A stretch of DNA of 64,000 bases, from the NCBI GenBank assembly GCA_023411815.1, contig JAEYOJ010000085.1:18037-82036 (forward strand), read 5' to 3'. The notes under the pieces are model-generated. The model ran no database searches. It had not been told where the DNA came from and saw only the letters and a program-made list of their open reading frames with translations. The position numbers and the translations under genes were made by a program. Origin of the DNA: Pseudomonadota bacterium (lineage in GTDB: Bacteria; Desulfobacterota; Desulfovibrionia; Desulfovibrionales; Desulfovibrionaceae). Below, one piece after another: positions 15,328 through 23,825 of the stretch. Positions within the stretch are counted from its first letter, which is position 1; every line of letters starts with the position of its first letter.

Positions 15328-15531
15328 TCAGGATTCGCGGGCGGGGCGGCGTTCCTCCCAGGAAGCCAGGGGGATGGCCTCCTCCACGAGCATGATGGGG
15401 ATTTCCTCGCGGATGGGATAGGCCACGCCGCACTTCTCGCAGATCAGGCCGTCCTCCTCGGGCGTCAGCCTGAGGTCGCCCTTGCACTTGGGGCAGGCCA
15501 GAATGTCCAGCAGGTCCTTGTTCAGCGCCAT
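15328..15531 (-). CDS. Trm112-like zinc-ribbon protein
   Basis: A 67-residue protein. LLDILACPKCKGDLRLTPEEDGLICEKCGVAYPIREEIPIML shows the two CxxC pairs and the YPIREEIPxML end of the YcaR/Trm112 family, small zinc proteins that in eukaryotes activate methyltransferases. ATG 15531 is preceded by GAGGAG. The C-terminal 15 residues (SWEERRPARES) extend past the core. Partner unknown. Confidence 0.85.
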   Translation of the reverse strand: MALNKDLLDILACPKCKGDLRLTPEEDGLICEKCGVAYPIREEIPIMLVEEAIPLASWEERRPARES

Positions 15532-15722
15532 GTTCGTCTCCTCGTATGCGGCGTTCGACAGGTCGGGAATACTAAACGTCTTCGGCCGGCCGCGCAATGC
15601 GCCGGAACGCTTCGGCCAGGGGCAGGGGAGACGGAACATTGACGCCGGCCCGCCATTGGCCTAGCAAATCTGTCTTGGCTCCGGCTTTCGGGCCTTCCGA
15701 CAACTCTTCCAGAAAGGAACAC

Positions 15723-16586
15723 ATGCCCGGCATCGATCTGCACATACATTCCACGGCCTCCGACGGCACGCTGGCTCCGGCGGAGATCGTCGCGATGGCC
15801 AAGGCCGCCGGCCTGGAGGCCCTGGCACTCACGGACCATGACACGGTCCAGGGGCTTGGCGAGTTCATGGAGGCCGGCCGGGATCACGGCATCGAGGTCA
15901 TCCCCGGCGTGGAGCTTTCGGTGCGCTCGGACCTCGGGACCATGGACATCCTCGGCTACTGGGTGCCAACGGGGCCGAGCGGCCTGACCGAGGCATTGGA
16001 ATACCTGAACCGCCAGCGCGCGGAGCGCAACCGGGAGATCGCCGCGCGGCTGCGGCAGCAGGGACTGGACGTGACCTACGAGGAGATCGCGGCCAAGGCC
16101 GCCGGCGGCACCATCGGCCGGCCGCACATCGCCCAGGTCCTGCAGGACAAGGGCTACGTGAAGACCCTGCGGGACGCCTTCGACAGATACCTGGCCTCGG
16201 GCGGCAAGGCCTACGCGCCCAAGGTCGTGCTCTCGCCCGAAAAGGCCGTGGCCATGCTCAAGGCCGAGGGCGCCACGGTCTGCCTGGCGCATCCCAAGAT
16301 GTACCGGAAGGTCGGCCCTGCGGCCCTGGAGGACTTTCTGGCCCGCATGAAGCCTCAGGGCCTGGATGGGCTGGAGGCGCGCTACTCCGAGCATTCGCCC
16401 GAGGACACGCGGGCCTACGAGAACCTGGCCGCACGCCTCGGGCTGATTGTCAGCGGGGGCTCGGATTTCCATGGGGCCAACAAGCCGCACCTGCGCCTGG
16501 GCAAGGGCCGGGGCGACCTGTACGTGCCCTATTCCGTACTGGAAGCCATGAAGGCCCTGCGCCGTACCCAAGGGCTGCCCGCATAG
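15723..16586 (+). CDS. PHP-domain phosphoesterase, RNase AM / 3',5'-nucleoside bisphosphate phosphatase-like
   Basis: A 287-residue PHP enzyme of the YciV/TrpH type. The metal-binding motifs are IDLHIHSTASDGTL (His7, His9), ALTDHDT, EVIPGVELS, VCLAHP and GSDFHGANKP. Members hydrolyse the 3'-phosphate of 3',5'-bisphosphonucleosides such as pAp and trim RNA 5' ends, which in a sulfate reducer could matter for pAp turnover, although dissimilatory sulfate reduction does not make pAp. ATG is preceded by AAAGGAA. It is followed after one base by the U32 gene. Confidence 0.85.
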   Translation: MPGIDLHIHSTASDGTLAPAEIVAMAKAAGLEALALTDHDTVQGLGEFMEAGRDHGIEVIPGVELSVRSDLGTMDILGYWVPTGPSGLTEALEYLNRQRAERNREIAARLRQQGLDVTYEEIAAKAAGGTIGRPHIAQVLQDKGYVKTLRDAFDRYLASGGKAYAPKVVLSPEKAVAMLKAEGATVCLAHPKMYRKVGPAALEDFLARMKPQGLDGLEARYSEHSPEDTRAYENLAARLGLIVSGGSDFHGANKPHLRLGKGRGDLYVPYSVLEAMKALRRTQGLPA

Positions 16587-16587
16587 C

Positions 16588-17874
16588 ATGCGGAACTCAA
16601 TCAAGCCTGCCTTGCCCGAGCTGCTGGCTCCGGCCGGCAACCTGGAGAAGCTCGCCGCGGCCCTGACCTACGGCGCGGACGCCGTGTACCTGGGCGGCCC
16701 TGGGCTCAACCTGCGCGCCGCGAACGCGCACATGAGCTGGGAGCAGGTCGCCCAGGCCGTGTCCCAAGCCCATGCCGCGGGCGCGCGGGTCTACTACTGC
16801 CTCAACGCGCTGCCCCTGCCCGGCGAACTGCCGCGCGTGACCGAGCACCTGGAGCGGTTGGCGGACATGCCCCACCGAGTGGACGGACTCATAGCCGCCG
16901 ATCCGGGCGTCATGTCCATGGCCAGGCGGCGATTGCCCCATGTGCCCCTGCACGTGAGCACCCAGGCAAGCACCATGAACCCGGCCGCGGCCATGGCCTG
17001 GCACGACATGGGCGCGAGCCGCGTGAACCTGGCCCGCGAGCTGGAGCTGGGCGACATGCGCGCCCTCATGCGCACCCTGCGCGATGAGTGCCCGGAGCTG
17101 GAGACCGAGGTCTTCGTGCACGGTGCCATGTGTCTGGCCGTCTCGGGCCGCTGTCTGCTTAGCGCCTGGCTCACTGGCCGCTCGGGCAACCAGGGCACCT
17201 GTTGCCATCCCTGCCGTTTCGAGTACCGCCCCGCGCCCGGCGCGTCCCTGCGCCTGGATGTCGAGGAGAAGCTGCGCCCCGGCGAGACGACCTGGGAGGT
17301 CGAGGAGCAGCAAGGCTACTCCATGATGTTCGCGCCCGAGGACCTGTGTCTGGTCAAGTATGTTCCTGCCCTGGCCCGCCTGGGCGTGGCCGCGCTCAAG
17401 ATCGAGGGGCGCATGAAAAGTCCGCTCTACGTGGCGCAGGTCGCGGACGTGTACCGCACGGCCCTGGACGATTTCGGCGCGGGCCGCTTCCGGCCCGGAC
17501 TCTACCTAGCCGAGTTGGCCCTGGCCTCCACTCGGGCCATGGGCTCTGGCCTGTTCCTGCCCGGAGCGCGCAGGACCGGCCGCCGGGCGCGTTACTTCGA
17601 GGGCGTTCCGGCCCTGTTCAGCCACGTGGTCGGTAAGGTGCTGGAGCGCATCGGCCCGGACTCCTGGCGCATCGGCTGCCGCGGACGCTGGCAGGCGGGA
17701 CGGAGCGTGCAGGCCATGCTGCCGGGCCTGCGCAGGCCGGAGCTTCCGGCCTATGCCCTGGAAAACGAGAGCGGAGGCAGGCTGGACGTGCTCAACCCCG
17801 GCCTGACTGCCGTGCTGCGCTGCGACACGGACCTGCTGCGGCCGGGCATCTTCCTGCGCGCCGCGCCGGAATAG
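16588..17874 (+). CDS. U32 family peptidase-like protein (RlhA/TrhP type)
   Basis: A 428-residue protein. It begins LPELLAPAGNLEKLAAALTYGADAVYLGG and contains the U32 signature EVFVHGAMCLAVSGRCLLSAWLTGR, followed by NQGTCCHPCRFEY with the Fe-S-type cysteines. Family members RlhA and TrhP hydroxylate 23S rRNA and tRNA with prephenate as a source, so an RNA modification role is more likely than proteolysis. ATG one base after the upstream stop implies an operon, closed by the hairpin pair at 17891. Confidence 0.88.
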   Translation: MRNSIKPALPELLAPAGNLEKLAAALTYGADAVYLGGPGLNLRAANAHMSWEQVAQAVSQAHAAGARVYYCLNALPLPGELPRVTEHLERLADMPHRVDGLIAADPGVMSMARRRLPHVPLHVSTQASTMNPAAAMAWHDMGASRVNLARELELGDMRALMRTLRDECPELETEVFVHGAMCLAVSGRCLLSAWLTGRSGNQGTCCHPCRFEYRPAPGASLRLDVEEKLRPGETTWEVEEQQGYSMMFAPEDLCLVKYVPALARLGVAALKIEGRMKSPLYVAQVADVYRTALDDFGAGRFRPGLYLAELALASTRAMGSGLFLPGARRTGRRARYFEGVPALFSHVVGKVLERIGPDSWRIGCRGRWQAGRSVQAMLPGLRRPELPAYALENESGGRLDVLNPGLTAVLRCDTDLLRPGIFLRAAPE

Positions 17875-17890
17875 GCCATTCGTGAACCAA

Positions 17891-17950
17891 CCGAGAGAGG
17901 GCGCCGCCCTCTCTCGGACTCTCTCCCGGCAGGGGAATGATTCCCCTGCA
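17891..17950. repeat. GC-rich double-hairpin element (family 2, copy 2)
   Basis: CCGAGAGAGGGCG / CGCCCTCTCTCGG (17891-17917), then CTCTCCCGGC, then GCAGGGGA-ATGA-TTCCCCTGC (17929-17950). The arrangement and linker are the same as at 11264-11340. It begins 16 bases after the U32 stop. There is no T tract. Confidence 0.75.
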
Positions 17951-18072
17951 CCCCTCATGTTCATGGAATTCCGCAATTGAACCGCGCGGATCCAGGGGCG
18001 CGCCCAGCTTCGGATAAGGTCCTGGTGGGTGGGGTCCGGGGAGGGCAAGGCCCTTCTCGGCTCTTATGCCGC

Positions 18073-18435
18073 CTACCCGATCCGGCTCTCCAGCCGGTCG
18101 ATGAAGCGCTCCAGGTCGTTCGGGTCGCCTTCGCTGTAGTCGTCGGGGTAGAGCAGGGCGTACATGTAGAAGATGCTGTTCAGGGATTTGGCGCGGCCGG
18201 CGCGGACGGCGAAGCCCTCGACCTCGTCGGCCGCCTGTTCGGCCAAGGGTTCCGGCAGGTCGGCCAGATGGGGCTCCGCCAGATCGGGCAGGTCCAGGAG
18301 GATATCGACCTTTTCGGCGTAGAGTCGGCGGTAGCGTGCTTCATCGCCTCCGTCGATGGCCGCGCGGGCTTCGGATTCGACCTGGCGGATGCGCCTGGCG
18401 GCCTGGCGCAGCTCGTCGAGAAGTTGTCGGCTCAT
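18073..18435 (-). CDS. Uncharacterised protein coupled to the upstream histidine kinase
   Basis: A 120-residue, mostly helical acidic protein (MSRQLLDELRQAARRIRQVESEAR..., ending NDLERFIDRLESRIG) without signal peptide, metal motif or membrane helix. The start overlaps the kinase stop (ATGA, 18432-18435), so it should be made with the kinase; a role as phospho-relay partner or adaptor is a guess from position only. The middle (NSIFYMYALLYPDDYSEGDPNDLERF) is the most distinctive region. No family recognised. Confidence 0.7.
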   Translation of the reverse strand: MSRQLLDELRQAARRIRQVESEARAAIDGGDEARYRRLYAEKVDILLDLPDLAEPHLADLPEPLAEQAADEVEGFAVRAGRAKSLNSIFYMYALLYPDDYSEGDPNDLERFIDRLESRIG

Positions 18436-19604
18436 AAGGGGGGCTCCTCCTTGGGTTCGGGCCTCAGGGGCAGGGCGATGCGGAAGATCGTGCCCACTTC
18501 GGGGGAGTTGACGAAGCTGACCGTGCCGCCCAGATACCCTTCGCCCAGCAGTTTGAGACTGTAGGTGCCCAGGCCGCGTCCCTCGCCCTTGGTGCTGAAG
18601 GAGTGCTGAAATATCTGCGTGGCGACCTCCGGGGTCATGGGCTCGGAATCGTGAACCCAGAAAACCGGCCCAGCTCCCTTGCCGTTCGTACGTTGATCGC
18701 AGCCCAGGGTCACGGTCTGGCCCGGGTGGGAGGCTTCCAGGGCGTTGAGGATCATGTTGCCCAGCACGCGCTTGAGCAGCACCGGATCGCTCTCGAAGGT
18801 CACGTCGACGGCGGATTCGTCGACGGCCAGCGTCTTTTCCCTGGCGGCGTTGCGCAGGCTGTAGTTTTCCTTGAGCCAGTCCAGCATCTCGCGGGAAGAG
18901 ATGCGGGCCGAGCGCACGACCAGTTCGCCGCGTTCGGCGGCGGCCAGGTCGCGCTGGGAGGTGATCTCCTCCGACAGGTGATCGACGGCGGTGCACAGCA
19001 GCGTCAGGTCCTCGGGGGAAATGGTACCGCCGTCGTCGACCATGAGCCCGACGAGGTTCTGGATGCCCGAGAGGGTGTTGGCCACGTCGTGAAAGAAGAT
19101 GCGTTCGAGCATGCGGGCCCTGTTTTCCCGGCTGACGTCCCGGAAGGAGAGCATGAAGTATCTCCGGCTCTTGATTTCCAGCGGGCTTGTCCAGATCATG
19201 AGGTCCAGGGTGCGGTGCAGGCCGTCGTGGCGCGTGGTCAGGCGGCATTCGCGCATGCCGCCCAGCCCCTTGTGGCAGGCGATCAGGGCCTGGTGGGCTC
19301 CGCACAGCTGGCAGGCCTCGCTCGAACCGCAGGGGATGTCGCTTTCCCCCAGGCGTGCGCAGTCGAAGGCCTCGCCGACCAGCATGCCGCGTACGTCCTC
19401 GGAGTGCAGTATATCAAGGAAGCGGAGCGCACTCGCGTTGGTGTGAACGATGCGGCGTTTGGAGTCCAGGATGAGCACCATGAACGGCATGGCGTCGAGC
19501 AGGCTGGAGCCCACGTCATCGAAGGGGCTGGCCGGTTTTGCCGCCTCGCCTTGCAGTTTCTTGCGGGCCATGGTGCCTGCCGGGCTTGTTTTGGTGCGAT
19601 CCAT
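18432..19604 (-). CDS. Soluble PAS-domain histidine kinase
   Basis: A 390-residue cytoplasmic sensor kinase. A PAS domain occupies about residues 30-155 and contains a Cys-rich segment (CGSSEACQLCGAHQ) that could bind iron-sulfur, metal or a redox signal. The dimerisation box is FFHDVANTLSGIQNLVG with His near residue 170. The ATPase has an N box (MILNALEAS), a short FWVHDSEPM region and the G box GEGRGLGTYSLKLL. No membrane helix. Start lies after a purine-rich stretch; the downstream gene is translationally coupled. Confidence 0.88.
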   Translation of the reverse strand: MDRTKTSPAGTMARKKLQGEAAKPASPFDDVGSSLLDAMPFMVLILDSKRRIVHTNASALRFLDILHSEDVRGMLVGEAFDCARLGESDIPCGSSEACQLCGAHQALIACHKGLGGMRECRLTTRHDGLHRTLDLMIWTSPLEIKSRRYFMLSFRDVSRENRARMLERIFFHDVANTLSGIQNLVGLMVDDGGTISPEDLTLLCTAVDHLSEEITSQRDLAAAERGELVVRSARISSREMLDWLKENYSLRNAAREKTLAVDESAVDVTFESDPVLLKRVLGNMILNALEASHPGQTVTLGCDQRTNGKGAGPVFWVHDSEPMTPEVATQIFQHSFSTKGEGRGLGTYSLKLLGEGYLGGTVSFVNSPEVGTIFRIALPLRPEPKEEPPL

Positions 19605-19684
19605 GCATTCCTCGTGGAATCATGAATAATGGAGCAAGAGGCCTTTCCGGTCAAGGCTGGGCCTGAGCATACGGGGGATATGGG

Positions 19685-19993
19685 ATGATATGCACGAGCT
19701 GCGGGCTGGAAAACAGCGATGATCAGCGTTTCTGCAACCGGTGCGGCCGGAAGCTTCAATCCGCCTTCACCATCCCCGACATGGATGAGGAGGAGGGTGG
19801 CCCCGAGGTCACGCGGCTGCGTCTGGAGATGCTGGGACTGAGCAGGCTGGCGATCGTGAAGTTCCTTGAGGCCTGGGCCTACGCCTTGGCCCTGCTGATC
19901 GTGAGCCTGTGGTGCGGCCGCAATGGGGTGTACTGGCCCTTGTATGTCGTCGTGCCGGTGCTAGGCTTCGTGCTCTGGCGGCGCAAGTTCTGA
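19685..19993 (+). CDS. Zinc-ribbon membrane protein
   Basis: A 102-residue protein. The N-terminal zinc ribbon ICTSCGLENSDDQRFCNRCGRKL has two CxxC pairs 12 residues apart. Residues 58-100 form two membrane helices (FLEAWAYALALLIVSLW and WPLYVVVPVLGFVLW). ATG 19685 follows a G-rich stretch. It is divergent from the kinase at 19604. Function unknown. Confidence 0.7.
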   Translation: MICTSCGLENSDDQRFCNRCGRKLQSAFTIPDMDEEEGGPEVTRLRLEMLGLSRLAIVKFLEAWAYALALLIVSLWCGRNGVYWPLYVVVPVLGFVLWRRKF

Positions 19994-20146
19994 AGGGCTT
20001 CCGGCGGCCGGTCGGGGCCTGCCCGCCAAGGCTCGCCATGGTTTCTTTTGCGCAAACGGCTGGATTCCCGCGAGAGGCCCATGCCGTCCGCAAGCACGTC
20101 TTGATCGTGATGACGGCCCCTTGAGGAGACGGTCTTCTGACAGCCG

Positions 20147-20704
20147 CTAGGGCTGTTGCTCGCAGACGCGCACCGTCTTTCTTCCCCCGCAGGCCTCGGT
20201 GGAAACCACGGCCTTCAGGCAACGCTTCTCCTGGTCCTGTTCATAGGGCACTGTGATCCGCTTGCTTCCCCAGGCATCGCTGGAAATGCTGACGCGCCTG
20301 TCATCGGTCTGGCAGTAGAACAGCACATTCGACGACCCGTAAAAACCGCTGAAGACCAGGATGCGTTCCTTGGGGCGTGCGGCGGCACGGGCCTGCGTTC
20401 CCGGCTTGGGCTTGAGCGGGGTCTGCTCCTGCTCGCGCACGAAGTTGTAGTTTCCTTCGGGCTTGCAGGTCGCGGCGGCCAGCGCCTGGCGGCACAGCTC
20501 CTCCATGAGCGGAGCCGGGTCGAAGAGGTTGATGCCGAAAAGAAAGGGATCGGATCCTTGCAGTGCCGGACTTGGCGCGAAGGGGGTATCCCCCGGGGGC
20601 GGCGAGAACTCCTGGGCCTGCCCGAGACCGGGCGCGAGGCACAAGGCCGCGGCCAGAACCGCACGATACGAGAGGCGGGCCATGAAGCTTAGGAATTGCT
20701 GCAT
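20147..20704 (-). CDS. Exported protein of unknown function
   Basis: A 185-residue protein with an N-terminal signal peptide (ARLSYRAVLAAALCLAPGLGQAQ). The mature part is Pro-rich near the start (FSPPPGDTPFAPSPALQGSDPFLFG), then LCRQALAAATCKPEGNYNF, and ends with a region holding four cysteines (FYCQTDDRR, KRCLKAVVSTEACGGRKTVRVC) that probably pair as disulfides in the periplasm. Start 20704 or the in-frame ATG at 20683 are both possible; neither has a strong ribosome site. It lies 7 bases after the 20712 gene. Confidence 0.65.
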   Translation of the reverse strand: MQQFLSFMARLSYRAVLAAALCLAPGLGQAQEFSPPPGDTPFAPSPALQGSDPFLFGINLFDPAPLMEELCRQALAAATCKPEGNYNFVREQEQTPLKPKPGTQARAAARPKERILVFSGFYGSSNVLFYCQTDDRRVSISSDAWGSKRITVPYEQDQEKRCLKAVVSTEACGGRKTVRVCEQQP

Positions 20705-20711
20705 TGTCGGC

Positions 20712-20918
20712 TCATTTTAGGTCGAGGAAGATCTGGAAGCCCCTGGGGGAGTCCGTTTCACACTGTTCCTTGCAGCCAGTGCACTGGAAGCTGCCTTCCT
20801 TATGCCACCAGACAGCCTTGCGCGGGGTTCTGCAATGGAACTCCTCGTACACGGCTGCATCAACCGTGCCGAGGAAGAGTTTGTATCCCGTCTCCTTGAG
20901 CTGCTCCCTGAAGCGCAT
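20712..20918 (-). CDS. Small Cys-containing protein (68 aa), uncertain
   Basis: A 68-residue protein starting MRFREQLKETGYKLFLGTVDAA, with a late CTGCKEQC motif and a single HCRTPRKAVWW block that could form a mini metal site with it (four cysteines in all). The third codon position is GC-rich, in line with real genes here. The ribosome site is weak. It fills the gap between cheX and the 20147 gene on the same strand, suggesting a three-gene unit. Confidence 0.55.
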   Translation of the reverse strand: MRFREQLKETGYKLFLGTVDAAVYEEFHCRTPRKAVWWHKEGSFQCTGCKEQCETDSPRGFQIFLDLK

Positions 20919-20937
20919 GGCCGTGCCGACCCGCTGA

Positions 20938-21402
20938 TCAATCGCCGTCGAAGCTGACTTCCACGGTAAAGTCGCCGTGTTCGGTCGTGAACGGAACGGC
21001 CATGATGGGACCGCCGGTGATATGGGAGATGGTATGGTTGTTGCCCATGATCACGGAGGGCGTCGCGGCCTGGAACACGTAGCCCATCTCCGACAGTCCG
21101 CGGCGGGCCTGGCCGGAGATCATGTTGGTGATCTCGCCCACGGCGTCCTTGACGTCGTTGAGCACGTCCTGGATGTCGTCGCCGAGCATGTTCTTCACGA
21201 TGGCCAGGGCGCATTTCTTGGAGAAGGTCACCGAAATGGTTCCATTGTGCTCGCCGGTTATGCCGATGACGCCCGAGACGTCTCCCTGGGCCACGGCATC
21301 CTTCTTCACGTAGGGTTTGCCCGGCGTGGGGGTGATCATGGCCATGGTCGAAAGCACGTCAACTGTCGCCTTGATGAAAGGCTTCGCCAGATTGATATCC
21401 AC
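20938..21402 (-). CDS. cheX: CheX-type chemotaxis phosphatase homolog
   Basis: A 154-residue protein of the CheX/CheC family, which dephosphorylates CheY-P. It starts VDINLAKPFIKATVDVLSTMAMI, the usual CheX opening, and has DVLNDVKDAVGEITNMISGQAR, the E-x-x-N catalytic helix. I chose GTG 21402, preceded by AAGGAG at 8 bases, over the open upstream frame, whose extra residues are not CheX-like. No cheA, cheW or receptor gene is nearby; the target is likely one of the local response regulators. Confidence 0.88.
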   Translation of the reverse strand: MDINLAKPFIKATVDVLSTMAMITPTPGKPYVKKDAVAQGDVSGVIGITGEHNGTISVTFSKKCALAIVKNMLGDDIQDVLNDVKDAVGEITNMISGQARRGLSEMGYVFQAATPSVIMGNNHTISHITGGPIMAVPFTTEHGDFTVEVSFDGD

Positions 21403-21651
21403 CTGGTGCGCTCCTTGGCTGCCGACGCCGTGGTTTACCCAGTCGCGGCGCGGCTGTTCGTTGTCCTCGGTTTCGATCCGGTATGTGAAACGGACTTGTG
21501 ATAAGGCGCTACTATCATGAACTGCGCCGCAAGCCAACCGCTGCCGCAGTCGGCCGGTCGGGGGGGCGATCTTTACTTTGCCCGACGCGTCATGCTAAAA
21601 GGTATTGAAGTCTGAAGATCGCTCACCTGTATCACCCTAGAAGAATTGCTT

Positions 21652-22935
21652 ATGCAGCCCCCTGGTCTCAAGGAATTTCTTGCAAGACAGGCGGTTCTCT
21701 ACGTCGAGGACGACGCCATCATCCAGTTTTCCGTATCCAGCCTGCTGGATAGGAAAATCGGCAAGCTGTACACGGCCAGTGACGGTCAGGAAGGGTTGAA
21801 CATCTTTCTCGAGAAGCGGCCCGACATAGTGATCACCGACATCCGCGTGCCCGGCATGTCCGGCCTGGAGATGGTCGAGGCCATCCGCAAGCGCGACAGG
21901 GACGTGCCGATCATCGTCACCACCGCCTACAACGAGACGGACAACCTGCTGCAGGCCATCGATCTCGGCATAGACAAGTATGTGGTCAAGCCCATCGAGC
22001 GCGGGCAGCTGCTGCAGTGCGTCGAACGCTGCGCCGAAGGTTTGCGCCAGCGGCGACAGGTGGAGGAGACCAATCGCTACAACCGCTTCCTGCTCGACAT
22101 CAATCCTAATTTCATGGTCACCTTCGAGTCCGGGCGCATCGAGTACGTCAACAAGACGTTCCTGGAATTCATCGGCTTCGCCTCCATGGAGGAGCTTTCG
22201 GGTTCGGGCCGGCAACTGCACGAATGGATGCTCAGCGTGGACGGCATTCAGGACCCCGAGGCCTTGAGGAACTGGCAGGACATCATCATCGACGGCCAGG
22301 ACAGGGATATCCTGGTCACCTTCGGCAGCGGAGATGCGGACATGGAGAGCCGGGCCTTCCTGGCCACCTCCAACCGGTTCCCGGATTCCCCAAAGCATGT
22401 GCTCTGCTTCACGGATGTGACCCGCCTGGAAAGCGAAAAGCGCGGCCTCATCTACAAGGCCAGCATCGATCACCTGACCGGAGCCATGAACCGCATGAGC
22501 TTCCAGGAATTCCTGTCGGAAGAGATGAAGCGTGCGACCCGTTACGGTTCGCATCTGGCCGTGGCCATGTTCGACATCGACGATTTCAAAAGCATTAATG
22601 ACAGGTTGGGGCATGACGCCGGCGACAGGGTGCTCACGGAGCTGGTCAAGCTCGTGGCGGCCAACATCCGCGAGCATGATCGGCTGGCCAGGTGGGGCGG
22701 GGAAGAGTTCATGCTGCTGGCTCCCGGTTGCGGCCCAGAGGAAATGGCCAAGCTGAGCGAGAAGCTGAGGGCCCTCATCGAGTCGGGGCAGCCCGGCGGG
22801 ATAGGGCGGGTCACCTGCAGCTTCGGCGTGACGGATTTTTCTCCGGACGATACCGGGACCGACCTCCTGCGGCGCGCCGACGAGGCCTTGTACCTGGCCA
22901 AGCGCAGGGGCAAGAACAGGGTGGTCACGATTTAG
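21652..22935 (+). CDS. Response regulator with PAS and GGDEF domains (diguanylate cyclase)
   Basis: About 427 residues. REC domain: VLYVEDDAIIQF, phospho-acceptor in IVITDIRVPGMSG, and KPI. A PAS domain spans about 145-270 and a GGDEF domain 280-429, with DHLTGAMNRMSF and an intact active site RWGGEEF. It should make cyclic di-GMP in response to a kinase signal. The c-di-GMP inhibitory RxxD motif is not obvious. ATG 21652 has AGAAG at 8 bases; TTG at 21646 is also possible. It is divergent from cheX. Confidence 0.9.
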   Translation: MQPPGLKEFLARQAVLYVEDDAIIQFSVSSLLDRKIGKLYTASDGQEGLNIFLEKRPDIVITDIRVPGMSGLEMVEAIRKRDRDVPIIVTTAYNETDNLLQAIDLGIDKYVVKPIERGQLLQCVERCAEGLRQRRQVEETNRYNRFLLDINPNFMVTFESGRIEYVNKTFLEFIGFASMEELSGSGRQLHEWMLSVDGIQDPEALRNWQDIIIDGQDRDILVTFGSGDADMESRAFLATSNRFPDSPKHVLCFTDVTRLESEKRGLIYKASIDHLTGAMNRMSFQEFLSEEMKRATRYGSHLAVAMFDIDDFKSINDRLGHDAGDRVLTELVKLVAANIREHDRLARWGGEEFMLLAPGCGPEEMAKLSEKLRALIESGQPGGIGRVTCSFGVTDFSPDDTGTDLLRRADEALYLAKRRGKNRVVTI

Positions 22936-22993
22936 CCTGGAAAGCCGCGCCGCGAGCCGGGCCGATAGTCCCGGGAAGCCGGGGAGGACTTGC

Positions 22994-23776
22994 ATGGGCA
23001 GCCGATCCGTCCTGGTGGTCGAGGACGACCGCATCACGGCCATGGACCTGCGGAACAGCCTGGGGCACCTGGGCTACCGGGTGCTGGCCGTCGTGCCCAG
23101 CGGCGAGGAGGCCGTGGCCCTTTCGGACGGCCCCGCGGACAAACCCGACGCGGTGCTCATGGACATCCGCCTGGACGGGGGCATGAACGGCATCGAGGCC
23201 GCGGCGGCCATCCGTCGGCGCCGGGACATCCCCATCATCTTCCTCTCCGTGGTCACGGACATGGACATGCTGCGCCAAGCCCTGGCCGTCGAGCCCGCGG
23301 GCTATCTGGTCAAACCCTTCGAGCACGCCGAGTTGGGCATAGCCCTGGAGATCGCCCTGTGCCGGTACGACTCGGAGCGGACGGCGCGCCGGGAGCGGGC
23401 AAGGCTGCAGGCCGTACTGGACCACGCGCCGTGCGCCGTGTTCGTGCTGCGGGATGGTGTCTGCCTGCTGGCCAATACCGCCTGCCGACGGCTGTGCGGT
23501 TGCGATCCCGTCCAATTGCCGGCGCCGGGCCTCCTTGGCCTGATCCATGCGGATTACCGGGCGGCCCTCCTCGATCTGCTGGCCCTGAGCGCATCACCGG
23601 ACCCGAAGCCCGAGTCTCCGGAGGAACACCGCGACCCGCGCCAGTGGCGCAAAACCCTTCTGCTGGTGGATGGTCACGGCAGGGAAACGTGGTGTGACCT
23701 GAGCGCGGCCTCCATCTTGTTCGAGGGCAGGCCGGCCCTGGTCTGCTCGGCCATGGACCTGCCCGGCCGCGGCTGA
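22994..23776 (+). CDS. Response regulator with a C-terminal PAS-like domain
   Basis: A 260-residue protein. REC domain residues are VLVVEDDRITAMDL, phospho-Asp in AVLMDIRLDGGMNGIEAAA, and KPFEHAEL. After a linker (RYDSERTARRERARLQAVLDHAP) a PAS fold begins at about residue 140 (CAVFVLRDGVCLLANTACRRLCG). There is no kinase, GGDEF or DNA-binding output, so it may act by protein contact. It follows the diguanylate cyclase by 58 bases and is probably co-transcribed. Confidence 0.82.
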   Translation: MGSRSVLVVEDDRITAMDLRNSLGHLGYRVLAVVPSGEEAVALSDGPADKPDAVLMDIRLDGGMNGIEAAAAIRRRRDIPIIFLSVVTDMDMLRQALAVEPAGYLVKPFEHAELGIALEIALCRYDSERTARRERARLQAVLDHAPCAVFVLRDGVCLLANTACRRLCGCDPVQLPAPGLLGLIHADYRAALLDLLALSASPDPKPESPEEHRDPRQWRKTLLLVDGHGRETWCDLSAASILFEGRPALVCSAMDLPGRG

Positions 23777-23779
23777 CGT

Positions 23780-23795
23780 CCCGCCTTCCGGCGGG
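23780..23795. terminator. Hairpin between convergent genes
   Basis: CCCGCC-TTCC-GGCGGG lies 3 bases after the 23776 stop and 30 bases from the stop of the convergent 23826 gene. No T tract, so the terminator role is uncertain. Confidence 0.35.
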
Positions 23796-23825
23796 CAAGC
23801 CGCTCTCCAAACCTCATGCCGGAGC

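Noticed and set aside
21637..23043. A 468-codon minus-strand frame antisense to the GGDEF regulator
   Set aside because: The diguanylate cyclase motifs are all on the plus strand; the antisense frame lacks any motif.
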